A DNA stretch of 64,000 bases from Vibrio crassostreae. GTDB taxonomy: Bacteria; Pseudomonadota; Gammaproteobacteria; Enterobacterales; Vibrionaceae. The position numbers and the translations under genes are program-made. Below are positions 8,787-17,893 of the stretch, in pieces (the stretch's first letter is position 1; every line of letters begins with the position of its first letter). A model generated the notes under the pieces. It did not search any database and was not told where the DNA came from. It worked only from the letters and a program-made list of their open reading frames with translations. The DNA lies in the NCBI RefSeq assembly GCF_024347415.1, contig NZ_AP025477.1, positions 1,488,001 to 1,552,000 on the forward strand, in the 5' to 3' direction.

Positions 8787-9557
8787 CTATTGATTTAGCA
8801 ATTGTCCGTAACCTGGACATTGAGCTTTGTTGCCGACTAAGTGCATGCAGTGCCAGAACATCGCAGAGTTGCTGCACACGACTGGGATACCAAATCGATC
8901 TTCAATCTCTTGAATGTGGTCAAGAACACGAAGGTTGGTGCAAGACATAAACACCACATCGGCACCAGAGCCCGGCAACATTTTGCTCAACGCTTCCATC
9001 ATCGATTCCTTTGAAACCGTCGTGATGTCAGTGTCTTTCTCAATGCCAAGTGAACCTAAAACAGGAACTTCAAAGCCAGCGGCAGTCAGTTGTTGATAAA
9101 GAGGGAAATTCACTTCGGTTGGGTAAGGGGAAAACACGGCAACTTTTTTTGCACCCAAATGCTTGAATGCGGCTTGAGCAGCTGTCCATGGATTGGTTGC
9201 GGGAATATCACCGCGATTTTGAGTAAGAAGATTGGCGACTTTCTCTTCACCAATAATGATAGAGGCTGAAGTACAACCAAACGCCATGACATCCATCGGT
9301 AAACCCGTCGCTATCAGATCTGATGCTTCACTGATCCCAACCGCAATTTGGTCGAGCGCTTCTGGAGTCATTTCGCTGCTGTAATACACTCGGGAACTAA
9401 ATACCCCTGCTTGTGTACCCAGTAATTTTGCCCAGTCCATCTCTAAAGAGTGATCAGTACTTAGTTGTACTAAACCGATATGAACTCGACCAATTCTTGG
9501 TGCCTGAACGTGCTGTAATGGGATTTCAAATTGTCGAAACTGTTCTATTGTTTGCAT
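8787..9557 (-). CDS. Asp/Glu racemase-superfamily enzyme (maleate isomerase / arylmalonate decarboxylase-like)
   Basis: 256 residues. The two catalytic cysteines of the fold are visible in FGCTSAS and MSCTNLR, and the family block ATNPWTAAQAAFKHLGAKK lies between them. Relatives include maleate cis-trans isomerase, arylmalonate decarboxylase and EutA, which is found with a PLP lyase and an M24 hydrolase in ectoine-utilisation clusters. Here the neighbours are likewise an M24 enzyme and, divergently, a PLP ammonia-lyase. The reaction (racemisation, isomerisation or decarboxylation) cannot be fixed from sequence. Confidence 0.8.
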   Translation of the reverse strand: MQTIEQFRQFEIPLQHVQAPRIGRVHIGLVQLSTDHSLEMDWAKLLGTQAGVFSSRVYYSSEMTPEALDQIAVGISEASDLIATGLPMDVMAFGCTSASIIIGEEKVANLLTQNRGDIPATNPWTAAQAAFKHLGAKKVAVFSPYPTEVNFPLYQQLTAAGFEVPVLGSLGIEKDTDITTVSKESMMEALSKMLPGSGADVVFMSCTNLRVLDHIQEIEDRFGIPVVCSNSAMFWHCMHLVGNKAQCPGYGQLLNQ

Positions 9558-9587
9558 GAGAAACTCGTATTTTTATAGTTTTTATAT

Positions 9588-9612
9588 GCTGACTCCAGAG
9601 TCCAGAGTCAGC
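9588..9612. promoter_or_regulatory. Intercistronic hairpin between M24 and racemase-fold genes
   Basis: GCTGACTC pairs with GAGTCAGC around a 9-base loop. The 95-base gap has no T-run on the transcribed strand, so readthrough with mRNA processing is likely. Confidence 0.4.
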
Positions 9613-9652
9613 TTTTGTAGGGTGTTAAATTTGTAAGGCGTTAAATTTTGAG

Positions 9653-10816
9653 CTAAATAATGATCAGTTCTGGTTCAGCTCGTTCGCTCAACCATTCAGC
9701 GCCGTCTTCAGTGATTACGATGTTCTCTTCGTGAACCATCGACTTACCCGGTGCGTAAACCATGCCCGGTTCTAGTGTCATCACCATGCCTGGCTTAAGT
9801 ACTGTGTTGTCGGTAGCGGTGTTAGACGGGCGCTCTGTCAGCTCCATACCTAATCCATGGCCTAGACGACCAACGTCGTTACCCAATGCACCATTGGCTT
9901 CTAAGACTCCCCACATCGCGTTGTAGATGTCCGTCGTGGTTGCTCCCGGTTTCGCAGCCTCGAAACCTTTAGTTGTTGCTTCGTAAGTAGCGCGGTATGC
10001 CGCTTTGGTTTGCTCACTTGCATGACCAAATGCCCAGTTGCGGTCGAAATCAGAGAAGTAACCATCACGCACGGCGCCCGTATCGATGATCAACACATCT
10101 CCCGGTTCAATAATGCGATCGGTAGGACCCATGATGATGCTGTCATAACCATCAGGCCCTGAGCCTGCGATGATGTAAGGGCATTCGTCCGCACCTTCTA
10201 ACAACATATCGATACGGAACTGTTTACAGATTTCACGCTCGGTCATGCCGGCTTTTGCGTAACCCGGAATCTTGCTAAACCCAACGTTAGTAATGCGACA
10301 GATTTCACGTGTTTTCTCGATTTCAGCTTGTGATTTGATCTGACGAAGCTCATGCATTGCTAAAGACACATCAACAAAGTCTTTCTTAACCATGGTGGTT
10401 AATTTCAAGTAGTTGTTCACCGGCATACGTAGGTGAGATTCAATGCCCAGCGTTGCGCCTACTCGGCCATGACGACAAGGCAGAGAGTTCAATGCGCTAG
10501 CTACTAAGCTAATGCCATCATCTTCAGGACGAGGAGAAGGCCAAGTAATAATGTTGTCGACCCATGTTCCCGCCATACCACTTGCTCCGATTTCAGGAAC
10601 AATCGCAATCGGCTTTCCTTCTGCAGGAACGATGACAAACCATGGACGAGTTGGGCTATGCCAAAACTGAGTGTGGAAGCCAGTGAAGTAGCGAACGTTT
10701 GGCTCGGTTGTGAAAATCATCGCATCCAGATTCATCTCATGCATGACTTTTTGAGCGCGTGATGTTCTGTGTTCAAACTCAGCTTGTTCAAAGCCGCGGT
10801 TTAGGTAGTTAGTCAT
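9653..10816 (-). CDS. M24-family metallopeptidase (Xaa-Pro aminopeptidase / creatinase fold)
   Basis: 387 residues: creatinase-like N-terminal domain (about 15-150) and pita-bread catalytic domain (about 160-385). All five expected metal ligands can be read: the two Asp in IDTGAVRDGYFSDFDRNW, the His in LGHGLGMELTERPS, the Glu in TLEPGM and the Glu in VHEENIVI. It should therefore be a true metalloenzyme rather than a creatinase-type member. GAGGTT lies just before the ATG. As the first gene of the minus operon it probably performs the first hydrolysis of the imported compound. DoeA/EutD (ectoine hydrolase) is a possible relative, but the N-terminal signature I remember for DoeA is not evident. 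Confidence 0.85.
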   Translation of the reverse strand: MTNYLNRGFEQAEFEHRTSRAQKVMHEMNLDAMIFTTEPNVRYFTGFHTQFWHSPTRPWFVIVPAEGKPIAIVPEIGASGMAGTWVDNIITWPSPRPEDDGISLVASALNSLPCRHGRVGATLGIESHLRMPVNNYLKLTTMVKKDFVDVSLAMHELRQIKSQAEIEKTREICRITNVGFSKIPGYAKAGMTEREICKQFRIDMLLEGADECPYIIAGSGPDGYDSIIMGPTDRIIEPGDVLIIDTGAVRDGYFSDFDRNWAFGHASEQTKAAYRATYEATTKGFEAAKPGATTTDIYNAMWGVLEANGALGNDVGRLGHGLGMELTERPSNTATDNTVLKPGMVMTLEPGMVYAPGKSMVHEENIVITEDGAEWLSERAEPELIII

Positions 10817-11158
10817 TGGAACCTCTAATTATTGTATTTAGGTCGGCACTTCTGCTGCTCTTCACAACCAGTAACCAACCCTATAGTTCAATTTTGTTTA
10901 CGTTACGTTGAGCATCTTACTGACATTTCAGTTAAATAATGTGACCAAGATCTTAGGGTTAACTATAGTGACCAGAAACCATCTAAAACTGGAAATATTG
11001 TTGATTGCGATCAATTTTGGGTACTTATTTGTAACTTTAGGCTTGTGTAGGGAGCGGATATATAGTCTTATAGTTACATAAAGTTAATTGGCAACTTGAA
11101 ATACATCGATTAACCAAAGATAATGAAAGGCAATTAAAGTTAACAACAGTGGTCTAAA
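10817..11158. promoter_or_regulatory. Divergent promoter region with inverted repeat
   Basis: This 342-base gap holds the promoters of the M24 operon and of the regulator gene. CTATAGTT (10881-10888) and its exact inverse AACTATAG (10961-10968) lie 72 bases apart, each beside an AACC or GGTT extension. They could be two operator copies for the adjacent regulator. No clear -35/-10 pair stands out. Confidence 0.35.
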
Positions 11159-11836
11159 ATGAACGCATCAGCATATAAATCGTTTAACGTTGAATTCACC
11201 GACAATGATAGAGAGCATCTCGCACTGAACTTTCGCTTAGCCGAAACCATTGCCGACTTTATTGGTCCGCACTGTGAGGTTGTGATTCATTCATTTGAGA
11301 GCTTTGAAAAGTCGGTAGTGAAGATAGTGAACGGCCACCACACGGGTCGAGAAGTAGGGTCACCTATCACCGATCTAGGGCTGAAAATGCTGAGTGTGTT
11401 TGAGAGCACTGGTGAGGTCACGCCAAAGAGTTACTTCACCACCAGCAAAGATGGGTCACTGCTTAAATCTACGACCTGTGTGCTAGCTGGAGAAAATGGC
11501 AAACCGATTGGGCTGTTCTGTATCAATATGAACTTGTCTCACCCGTTTCCTGAGATCATAAAAACTTTAATGCCAGACATGGCTCATGCCCCTGTGGGTG
11601 TGCATGAGAACTTTGGAGCTTCAACAACAGAAGTGATTGAGCAAGCGCTTGAGCACGCTATTTTTGAAGTCGACAACGATGAGTCAGTCAACTTAAAAGG
11701 TCGAAACAAAGCCATTACCAAGCTATTGCTTGAGAACGGTATTTTCGAATTAAAAGAGGCGACAGCATTCGTATCTGAGCGTCTTGGTATTACTCGCCAC
11801 GCTATTTACAAATACATCCGCGAGTTTAGAGCATAG
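11159..11836 (+). CDS. YheO/DauR-like PAS-HTH transcriptional regulator
   Basis: 225 residues. A YheO-like PAS domain (about 20-140) begins with GPHCEVVIHSFE and includes TCVLAGENGKPIGLFCINMN. A C-terminal helix-turn-helix (about 195-222) reads ATAFVSERLGITRHAIYKYI. DauR of this family represses D-arginine catabolism in Pseudomonas, so small amine or amino acid ligands are plausible. Its place between two divergent catabolic units makes it their likely local regulator. The ridA gene begins 22 bases downstream. Confidence 0.85.
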   Translation: MNASAYKSFNVEFTDNDREHLALNFRLAETIADFIGPHCEVVIHSFESFEKSVVKIVNGHHTGREVGSPITDLGLKMLSVFESTGEVTPKSYFTTSKDGSLLKSTTCVLAGENGKPIGLFCINMNLSHPFPEIIKTLMPDMAHAPVGVHENFGASTTEVIEQALEHAIFEVDNDESVNLKGRNKAITKLLLENGIFELKEATAFVSERLGITRHAIYKYIREFRA

Positions 11837-11858
11837 AAATCCTATAAAGAGAAACAAA

Positions 11859-12242
11859 ATGAAAACAAAAATCCATACAGATCTAGCACCAGCAGCAATC
11901 GGCCCTTACTCTCAAGGTATGGCATTCAAAGACCTAATCTACACTTCAGGTCAATTACCGCTTGATGCAAAAACAATGGCGTTTGTTGAAGGTGGCATCA
12001 AAGAGCAAGCTCGTATGTCACTAGAAAATCTAAAAGCAGTTTTGGAACAAAGTGGTGGTTCACTAGATACCGTTATTAAAACCACATGTTTCTTATCTGA
12101 TATGGAAAACTTCGTTGCATTTAACGAGGTGTACACGGAAGTATTTGGTACAGAGAACGCACCTGCACGCTCTTGTGTTGAAGCGGCTCGTCTACCAAAA
12201 GACGCATTAGTTGAAGTAGAAGCGATCGCTTACATCAAGTAA
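11859..12242 (+). CDS. ridA: RidA-family enamine/imine deaminase
   Basis: 127 residues from the ATG at 11859. An in-frame GTG at 11784 would overlap the regulator gene and lacks family homology, so I discard it. The RidA core is clear: APAAIGPYSQGM at the start, YTSGQLPLD, and the signature ending APARSCVEAARLPKDALVEVE with the substrate-binding Arg. RidA hydrolyses reactive enamine/imine intermediates released by PLP ammonia-lyases. The next gene is such an enzyme, so this copy is probably dedicated to detoxifying its 2-aminoacrylate product. Confidence 0.92.
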   Translation: MKTKIHTDLAPAAIGPYSQGMAFKDLIYTSGQLPLDAKTMAFVEGGIKEQARMSLENLKAVLEQSGGSLDTVIKTTCFLSDMENFVAFNEVYTEVFGTENAPARSCVEAARLPKDALVEVEAIAYIK

Positions 12243-12366
12243 TCACGAACCGCTTTAATTGAAGACGTATAGCTTAATCCAATAACGTGAAGCTATAACG
12301 AAAAAACAAGGTCATTAAGCATCGTTGATGGCCTTTAATTCCTCTGCCTGTATCTAAGTGTGCCCT

Positions 12367-13545
12367 ATGTTAAAACTATCAAAAAATTCATTCTACACTG
12401 GTCAAGTCTGCGAACTGTTTACCGCTTCTCAAGCGCAACAAGCGCGTGAGTTTCACCGCCAGATCGAAGGCTACCAACCCACTCCACTCGTGTCTCTTCC
12501 ACATCTTGCTAAACAGCTTGGTGTTAAGGCGATCCTCGTTAAAGACGAATCAAAACGCTTCGGTTTGAATGCATTCAAGGTACTCGGCGGTTCTTACGCT
12601 CTGGGTCGCCAATTGGCAAAGCACCTTGGCATTGATATCTCTGAGATCAACCTTAAAACGGTCGCTTCAAAACTAGAAAAACCACTTGTTTTTACTACAG
12701 CAACCGCAGGCAACCATGGTACAGGTGTCGCTTGGGCTGCTCGTGAAATGGGCCAAAAAGCCGTGGTTTATATGCCAAAAGGTTCATCTCAAGCAAGCGT
12801 TAACCGTATTCAAGGCCTAGGCGCTGAATGTATCGTGACAGAAGTAAACTACGACGACACGGTACGCATGGCGAACCAAACCGCTCAAGACAACGGTTGG
12901 ATGCTAGTTCAAGACACGGCATGGGATGGTTATGAAGAGATCCCAACGTGGATTTCTCAAGGCTACATGACAATGGCAGATGAAGTGATTGAGCAAGCTC
13001 AAGCATTGGAGTTCGGCGCTCCAACTCACGTTCTTCTGCAAGCCGGTGTAGGCGCAATGGCAGGTGGTGTGTTGGGTTACCTTGCAGATAAGCTGGGAGC
13101 TGACACCTTTGAAACCATCATTGCTGAACCAGCAGCGGCAGATTGTATTTTCCGCTCTGGCGAGAAAGGTGAAATGGTTAATGTAACGGGCGAGATGAAC
13201 TCCATCATGGCAGGCCTTGCTTGCGGTGAACCAAACCCAGTAACGTGGCCTGTACTGCGCGATTGCAGCAATCACTTTGTTTCGGTTGACGACAATGTTT
13301 CAGCAACGGGTATGCGTATCCTTGGCAACCCACTTAGTGGTGATGATCAAGTGATCAGTGGCGAATCTGGTGCTATCACACTTGGTTTACTTTTCACGTT
13401 ATGTCGTGAAGGTGCAGACCAAGCTGTACGTGATGAGCTAGGTTTAAACCAAGACGCAACCATCATGCTATTTAGCACTGAAGGTGATACCAACCAACCG
13501 CGATACCGCGACATTGTTTGGAACGGCTTACACCACTCTAGCTAA
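12367..13545 (+). CDS. dpaL: Diaminopropionate ammonia-lyase
   Basis: 392 residues from the ATG at 12367; a GTG at 12358 would add three residues. It is a fold-type II PLP enzyme: the PLP Lys lies in NAFKVLGGSYA, the phosphate-binding region includes TATAGNHGTG and a Gly-rich loop AGVGAMAGG, and the C-terminus has GESGAI. DpaL (E. coli YgeX) converts D- or L-2,3-diaminopropionate to pyruvate and two ammonia. The related EutB/threonine dehydratase group is an alternative, but length and the SKRFGLNAFK block fit DpaL well. It follows ridA, which fits its enamine product. Confidence 0.88.
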   Translation: MLKLSKNSFYTGQVCELFTASQAQQAREFHRQIEGYQPTPLVSLPHLAKQLGVKAILVKDESKRFGLNAFKVLGGSYALGRQLAKHLGIDISEINLKTVASKLEKPLVFTTATAGNHGTGVAWAAREMGQKAVVYMPKGSSQASVNRIQGLGAECIVTEVNYDDTVRMANQTAQDNGWMLVQDTAWDGYEEIPTWISQGYMTMADEVIEQAQALEFGAPTHVLLQAGVGAMAGGVLGYLADKLGADTFETIIAEPAAADCIFRSGEKGEMVNVTGEMNSIMAGLACGEPNPVTWPVLRDCSNHFVSVDDNVSATGMRILGNPLSGDDQVISGESGAITLGLLFTLCREGADQAVRDELGLNQDATIMLFSTEGDTNQPRYRDIVWNGLHHSS

Positions 13546-13571
13546 CGAAAAAGACTCCACAACTCTAATCA

Positions 13572-13604
13572 CAAAGCCACAGCACATGCTGTGGCTTTGC
13601 TTTT
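13572..13604. terminator. Rho-independent terminator after dpaL
   Basis: CAAAGCCACAGCA and TGCTGTGGCTTTG form a near-perfect stem with almost no loop, followed by CTTTTAT. It separates dpaL from the convergent melR. Confidence 0.88.
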
Positions 13605-13624
13605 ATCGGGTTGTATCAATATAG

Positions 13625-14629
13625 CTAACTGTCTGTCGTTGTTAACGGCCGCTTCCCATCACATGCCCCTTTCTCAAGGTCGTATAGAGGGCTAGCTCCA
13701 TGACTGCTCCATCGGTGATCTTCTCTAGCTAATTTTCTATATTGAGTCGGCGTGACACCTATGTACGTTTGGAAGGTTTCATAGAATCGACTACTCGAAT
13801 TAAAGCCCACCGTGAGTGAGATATCGAGAATAGTTCTGTCCGTATCACTCAGTAAAGCACGAGCATGATTGATGCGCATCGCAGTAATGTACTGCTTAAT
13901 AGTCATCTGCATCGTTCGCTGAAATACGTTCATCGCATAGTTGCTGTGTAACCCGATATGTTCAGCGATATCTTTAACGGTCAATGGCTGATTATGGTGA
14001 GTCGCAATATATTCCAACATCTGGCTGACATAGAATTGCGAGTGTTTCGATACCCCTTTCTTAGTCGACTTATCCTGTCGATTTACCAACAGTTGTTGCC
14101 AGCCATCAAGGCAGATTCGTTTAAGCATTAGGCCAATTTCATCCATAGCCAACTGTTGACGACTTTCGGACGAATGCTTTATCTCCTCTGCCCAACGTGA
14201 GATTTCAAACTCACTGATCAGCGAACAAGAATTCGATTGCAACACACTGCCGTGAGTGATCTGGTTGACTAAATCCCGACTGAGAGCCCACGACATAAAA
14301 TGGTGAATCGGTATGTTGATGATTCCCATATTATGGCATTGGCCTGGATTCGTCAGTCGATGCGGTACCGATGCCCAAAACAAGCCAATCGACCCACTTT
14401 TGACCACAACCGGGCTACCGTTAATGATGTACTCCACATCATCGCCAAAGGGTATATTCACCTCAATTTGACCATGCCAATGATAACCAGGCATGGAATG
14501 AGGGGCTCTGAGTTCAATATCGATTTTCTCATAGGAAGAATAGAGAGACAGTGGGCTTACCGACACGGTCTCGGATGAATACTTATCTAAAGTGATAATT
14601 CTCACCGTATCTGGGGCTGATTGCGGCAT
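13625..14629 (-). CDS. melR: Melibiose operon regulator MelR (AraC family)
   Basis: 334 residues, slightly longer than E. coli MelR. The N-terminal cupin carries HWHGQIEVNIPFGDDVEY, and a long linker holds DEIGLMLKR. The C-terminal AraC domain (about 215-315) has two HTH motifs: KDIAEHIGLHSNYAMNVFQR, and the second around TVGFNSSSRFYETF. These blocks match MelR closely. It is divergent from melA-melB, the arrangement seen in enterobacteria, and should activate them when melibiose is bound. The C-terminal tail beyond residue 315 is an extension. Confidence 0.93.
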   Translation of the reverse strand: MPQSAPDTVRIITLDKYSSETVSVSPLSLYSSYEKIDIELRAPHSMPGYHWHGQIEVNIPFGDDVEYIINGSPVVVKSGSIGLFWASVPHRLTNPGQCHNMGIINIPIHHFMSWALSRDLVNQITHGSVLQSNSCSLISEFEISRWAEEIKHSSESRQQLAMDEIGLMLKRICLDGWQQLLVNRQDKSTKKGVSKHSQFYVSQMLEYIATHHNQPLTVKDIAEHIGLHSNYAMNVFQRTMQMTIKQYITAMRINHARALLSDTDRTILDISLTVGFNSSSRFYETFQTYIGVTPTQYRKLAREDHRWSSHGASPLYDLEKGACDGKRPLTTTDS

Positions 14630-14956
14630 ATCTCGCTCCTTAGGAAATCGTATAGCTGAGTTTTAACAGTTCCTCGATAATAAAACTCTGAAGGCGATCA
14701 TAGAGACGCAGTACCCCAATTCATAAGATCATCACGATGTGATTAGAGTCAGTATCTTAAGTGCAAAACTAGCCTCATTGCATATCTTCTCTCCTTAAAA
14801 GCCAACAAGTTATCCCATTTCCTAAGATTTCTATTTAGTGATTTAAAAATATTAGAAAACAGGAGAGCTATTCGATTATCTGAGACGAATCGACATGGGT
14901 TCTAGGTGTAATTTATCTGCATCAACAAAGAACTCAGAGAAATAAAGGATCCCACT
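14630..14956. promoter_or_regulatory. melR-melA divergent promoter region
   Basis: This 327-base gap must hold the MelR sites and both promoters. The best CRP-like candidate is TGTGATTAGAGTCAGT (14738-14753), which matches the left arm fully and the right arm only partly. I could not assign MelR boxes with confidence. Confidence 0.35.
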
Positions 14957-16309
14957 ATGCAAAGCCCTAAAATCACATTCATCGGTGCAGGCTCAACCAT
15001 TTTTGTTAAGAACATTCTTGGCGACGTTTTCCACCGTTCAGCACTACAAAATGCTCATGTCGCATTGATGGATATTGATGAGAATCGATTAGAAGAGTCT
15101 CACCTTGTCGTCAGTAAGTTGATGGAATCATCCGGTGCGACTGGCTCTATCTCATGCCATTTAGATCAAAAAGAGGCACTACAAGGTGCAGATTTTGTTG
15201 TCATAGCCTTTCAAATCGGTGGCTACGAGCCATGTACCGTCACAGATTTCGAAGTGTGTAAGCGCCATGGTCTGGAACAAACCATCGCAGACACACTAGG
15301 CCCAGGCGGTATTATGCGTTCGCTACGCACAGTCCCGCATCTTTGGAGTGTCTGTGAAGATATGACTGAGGTTTGCCCGAACGCGACCATGCTTAACTAC
15401 GTCAACCCAATGGCAATGAACACATGGGCAATGTACGAGAAGTATCCACACATTAAACAAGTCGGTTTGTGTCACTCAGTACAAGGGACAGCTGAAGAAC
15501 TAGCACGCGACCTAGACTTAGATTACGCAGATCTTCGCTATACCTGCGCAGGCATTAACCACATGGCTTACTACCTGACCCTCGAGAAGAAGACAGCAAG
15601 TGGAGAGTACGTCGACATTTATCCAGACCTACTTGAAGCCTTTGAGAGTGGCAAAGCGCCTAAGCCGGGTATTTATCACAATGGTCGCTGCACCAACTTA
15701 GTCCGCTATGAGATGTTTAAGAAGCTTGGCTACTTCGTGACAGAGTCTTCTGAACATTTTTCTGAATACACCCCCTACTTTATCAAGCCAAATCGTCCAG
15801 ATTTAATCGAACGTTATAAAGTGCCACTTGATGAATACCCTAAACGTTGTGTCGAACAAATTGCCGATTGGAAAAAAGACCTTCAAGAGTTCAAAACGGC
15901 CGACAAGATCACCGTTGAGGAATCTCACGAATACGCTAGCACCATCATGAACTCCATCTGGACGGGTACACCTAGCGTCATCTATGGCAACGTTAAAAAC
16001 GAAGCCTTAATCGATAACTTACCGCAAGGTTGCTGTGTTGAGGTCGCCTGTTTAGTGGATGCCAATGGTGTGCAACCGATCAAAGCTGGCCGCCTACCAA
16101 ATCACTTGGCCGCATTGATGCAAACCAACATCAACGTCCAAACTCTATTAACCGAAGCCATTCTCACTGAAAACCGCGACCGTATTTATCATGCTGCGAT
16201 GCTTGATCCTCATACAGCCGCTGTACTTGGAATAGAAGAGATATACGCGCTGGTTGATGACTTGATTGAAGCCCATCAGGGTTGGTTACCAGAGTGGGTT
16301 AACAAGTAA
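14957..16309 (+). CDS. melA: Alpha-galactosidase (melibiase), glycoside hydrolase family 4
   Basis: 450 residues. GH4 enzymes need NAD and a divalent metal. The Rossmann start reads KITFIGAGSTIFVKNILGD. The metal-site Cys and His lie in GLCHSVQGTAEE and CAGINHMAYYL, and YVNPMAMNTWAM precedes them. Similarity to E. coli MelA is very high across the whole protein as I remember it. It hydrolyses melibiose in the cytoplasm to galactose and glucose. It precedes melB by 71 bases and should be co-transcribed with it. Confidence 0.96.
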   Translation: MQSPKITFIGAGSTIFVKNILGDVFHRSALQNAHVALMDIDENRLEESHLVVSKLMESSGATGSISCHLDQKEALQGADFVVIAFQIGGYEPCTVTDFEVCKRHGLEQTIADTLGPGGIMRSLRTVPHLWSVCEDMTEVCPNATMLNYVNPMAMNTWAMYEKYPHIKQVGLCHSVQGTAEELARDLDLDYADLRYTCAGINHMAYYLTLEKKTASGEYVDIYPDLLEAFESGKAPKPGIYHNGRCTNLVRYEMFKKLGYFVTESSEHFSEYTPYFIKPNRPDLIERYKVPLDEYPKRCVEQIADWKKDLQEFKTADKITVEESHEYASTIMNSIWTGTPSVIYGNVKNEALIDNLPQGCCVEVACLVDANGVQPIKAGRLPNHLAALMQTNINVQTLLTEAILTENRDRIYHAAMLDPHTAAVLGIEEIYALVDDLIEAHQGWLPEWVNK

Positions 16310-16380
16310 CTTCATACTAATAACAAATACAATAACGTGAATATTAACGCCTTCTTACTAAGGAGGCGTAAGGAGTGGCA

Positions 16381-17808
16381 ATGAGTATCTCAATGAATAC
16401 CAAGCTCAGTTATGGCTTTGGCGCATTTGGTAAAGACTTCGCAATCACCATCGTCTACATGTACCTAATGTTTTACTACACGGATGTGGTCGGTATTTCT
16501 GCCGCTACAGTCGGCACCATTTTCCTCGTCGCACGCATCTGGGATGCCGTCAATGACCCTATTATGGGGTGGTTAGTCAACAATACCCGCACTCGATGGG
16601 GCAAGTTCAAACCTTGGATTTTAATTGGCACACTAGCTAACTCCGTGGTTCTTCTGATGGTGTTTAGTGCGCATTACATCGAAGGTCCTTGGTTAATCGC
16701 ATACGCCGCTGTCACCTATATCTTGTGGGGAATGACTTACACACTAATGGATATCCCTTTTTGGTCACTGGTCCCAACACTCACCTTAGATAAGCGTGAA
16801 CGTGAAGAGCTCGTCCCATACCCTCGCTTCTTTGCGAGCCTAGCTTGGATTGTAACTGCGGCTATCGCAATGCCTTTCGTGAACTACGTAGGTGGGGACG
16901 ATAAAGGGTTCGGCTTCCAGATTTTTACTCTCTTGTTGATCGCTTGTTTCTTGGTATCAACTTTCATTACTTTACGTAATGTGAAAGAACGCTATTCAAC
17001 GGCTAACCTAGACACAACACAACCCGAAGAAAAGGTTTCACTGAAAAAGCTTCTAGCGCTTATCTACAAAAACGACCAACTGACCAGTGTTCTGTGTATG
17101 GCGCTGTCTTATAACCTCGCGACCAACATCATTACAGCGTTCGCGGTTTACTACTTCACTTATGTGGTGGGTAATGAAGAACTTTTCCCTTACTACATGG
17201 CTTATGCAGGTATTGCTAACCTCATCACACTGGTGCTGTTCCCTAAACTTGCCCAGATGTTTTCACGCCGAGTTCTGTGGGCATGTGCGTCCTCTTTCCC
17301 TATTTTAGGCAGTGCAGTACTCATCTACGTTGGCATGTACGACAAACAGAGCATTCTACTGATATCAACAGCCGGCGTTTTTCTACAAATTGGTACAGCG
17401 CTATTCTGGGTACTTAACGTCATCATGGTGGCAGACACGGTCGATTACGGTGAGTTTAAACTGGGGTCTCGTTGCGAAAGTATCGCTTACTCGGTGCAAA
17501 CTCTGGTTGTAAAAGCAGGCTCAGCATTTGCCGCTTTCTTTATCGGTATCGCACTCACCGCTGTTGATTATGTACCTAACGTAACGCAAAGCCCTGAAAC
17601 CGTATTCGGCATGCAATGCATCATGGTCGGCCTACCTGCTTTCTTCTTTGCCATTGCGTTAATCATCTACTTCCGCTTTTACAAGCTGAACGGTGCCTAT
17701 CACCAAAAGATTCAAGATCACTTAACAGAGAAATACGACCACATTACAAACGAAGGCTCAAGCACAGGAGAAGCTTCAAAGCCAACCAAACCAGTACAAG
17801 CAATTTAG
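16381..17808 (+). CDS. melB: Melibiose:cation symporter MelB (GPH family)
   Basis: About 475 residues and 12 hydrophobic segments. The N-terminus [15 protein letters not shown] and helix [14 protein letters not shown] match MelB; Asp residues of the cation site lie in [13 protein letters not shown] take the ATG at 16381 (AGGAG 5 bases before it); a GTG at 16375 preceded by AGGAGG is also possible. It imports melibiose for MelA with Na+, Li+ or H+. An IS element was inserted just downstream, in the remnant of its terminator. Confidence 0.95.
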   Translation: MSISMNTKLSYGFGAFGKDFAITIVYMYLMFYYTDVVGISAATVGTIFLVARIWDAVNDPIMGWLVNNTRTRWGKFKPWILIGTLANSVVLLMVFSAHYIEGPWLIAYAAVTYILWGMTYTLMDIPFWSLVPTLTLDKREREELVPYPRFFASLAWIVTAAIAMPFVNYVGGDDKGFGFQIFTLLLIACFLVSTFITLRNVKERYSTANLDTTQPEEKVSLKKLLALIYKNDQLTSVLCMALSYNLATNIITAFAVYYFTYVVGNEELFPYYMAYAGIANLITLVLFPKLAQMFSRRVLWACASSFPILGSAVLIYVGMYDKQSILLISTAGVFLQIGTALFWVLNVIMVADTVDYGEFKLGSRCESIAYSVQTLVVKAGSAFAAFFIGIALTAVDYVPNVTQSPETVFGMQCIMVGLPAFFFAIALIIYFRFYKLNGAYHQKIQDHLTEKYDHITNEGSSTGEASKPTKPVQAI

Positions 17809-17846
17809 ACCTAAGCAATAAGTCAAAGAAAAAGGGAACAGAAAAC

Positions 17847-17862
17847 TAAAAGCCTAGCGAGT
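17847..17862 (+). terminator. Left half of the split melB terminator, with IS target duplication
   Basis: TAAAAGCCTAGC (17847-17858) is the reverse complement of GCTAGGCTTTTA at 19296-19307 on the other side of the IS. The last three bases, AGT (17860-17862), are the left copy of the target duplication. Joined, the two flanks would make a 12-bp stem with an 8-base loop and a T-run. Confidence 0.75.
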
Positions 17863-17893
17863 TGAAGTGACCCCGTAAAGTTGGACATTTCTG

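Noticed and set aside
9653..10816. Calling the M24 protein ectoine hydrolase (DoeA)
   Set aside because: Neighbours recall ectoine clusters, but the N-terminal signature of DoeA as I know it is not seen and DoeB is missing; kept as a hypothesis only.
11784..11858. Upstream extension of ridA to a GTG at 11784
   Set aside because: It overlaps the regulator gene and RidA homology begins at the ATG at 11859.
17616..17849. 77-codon frame overlapping the melB end
   Set aside because: It lies inside melB in another frame and has no start context.
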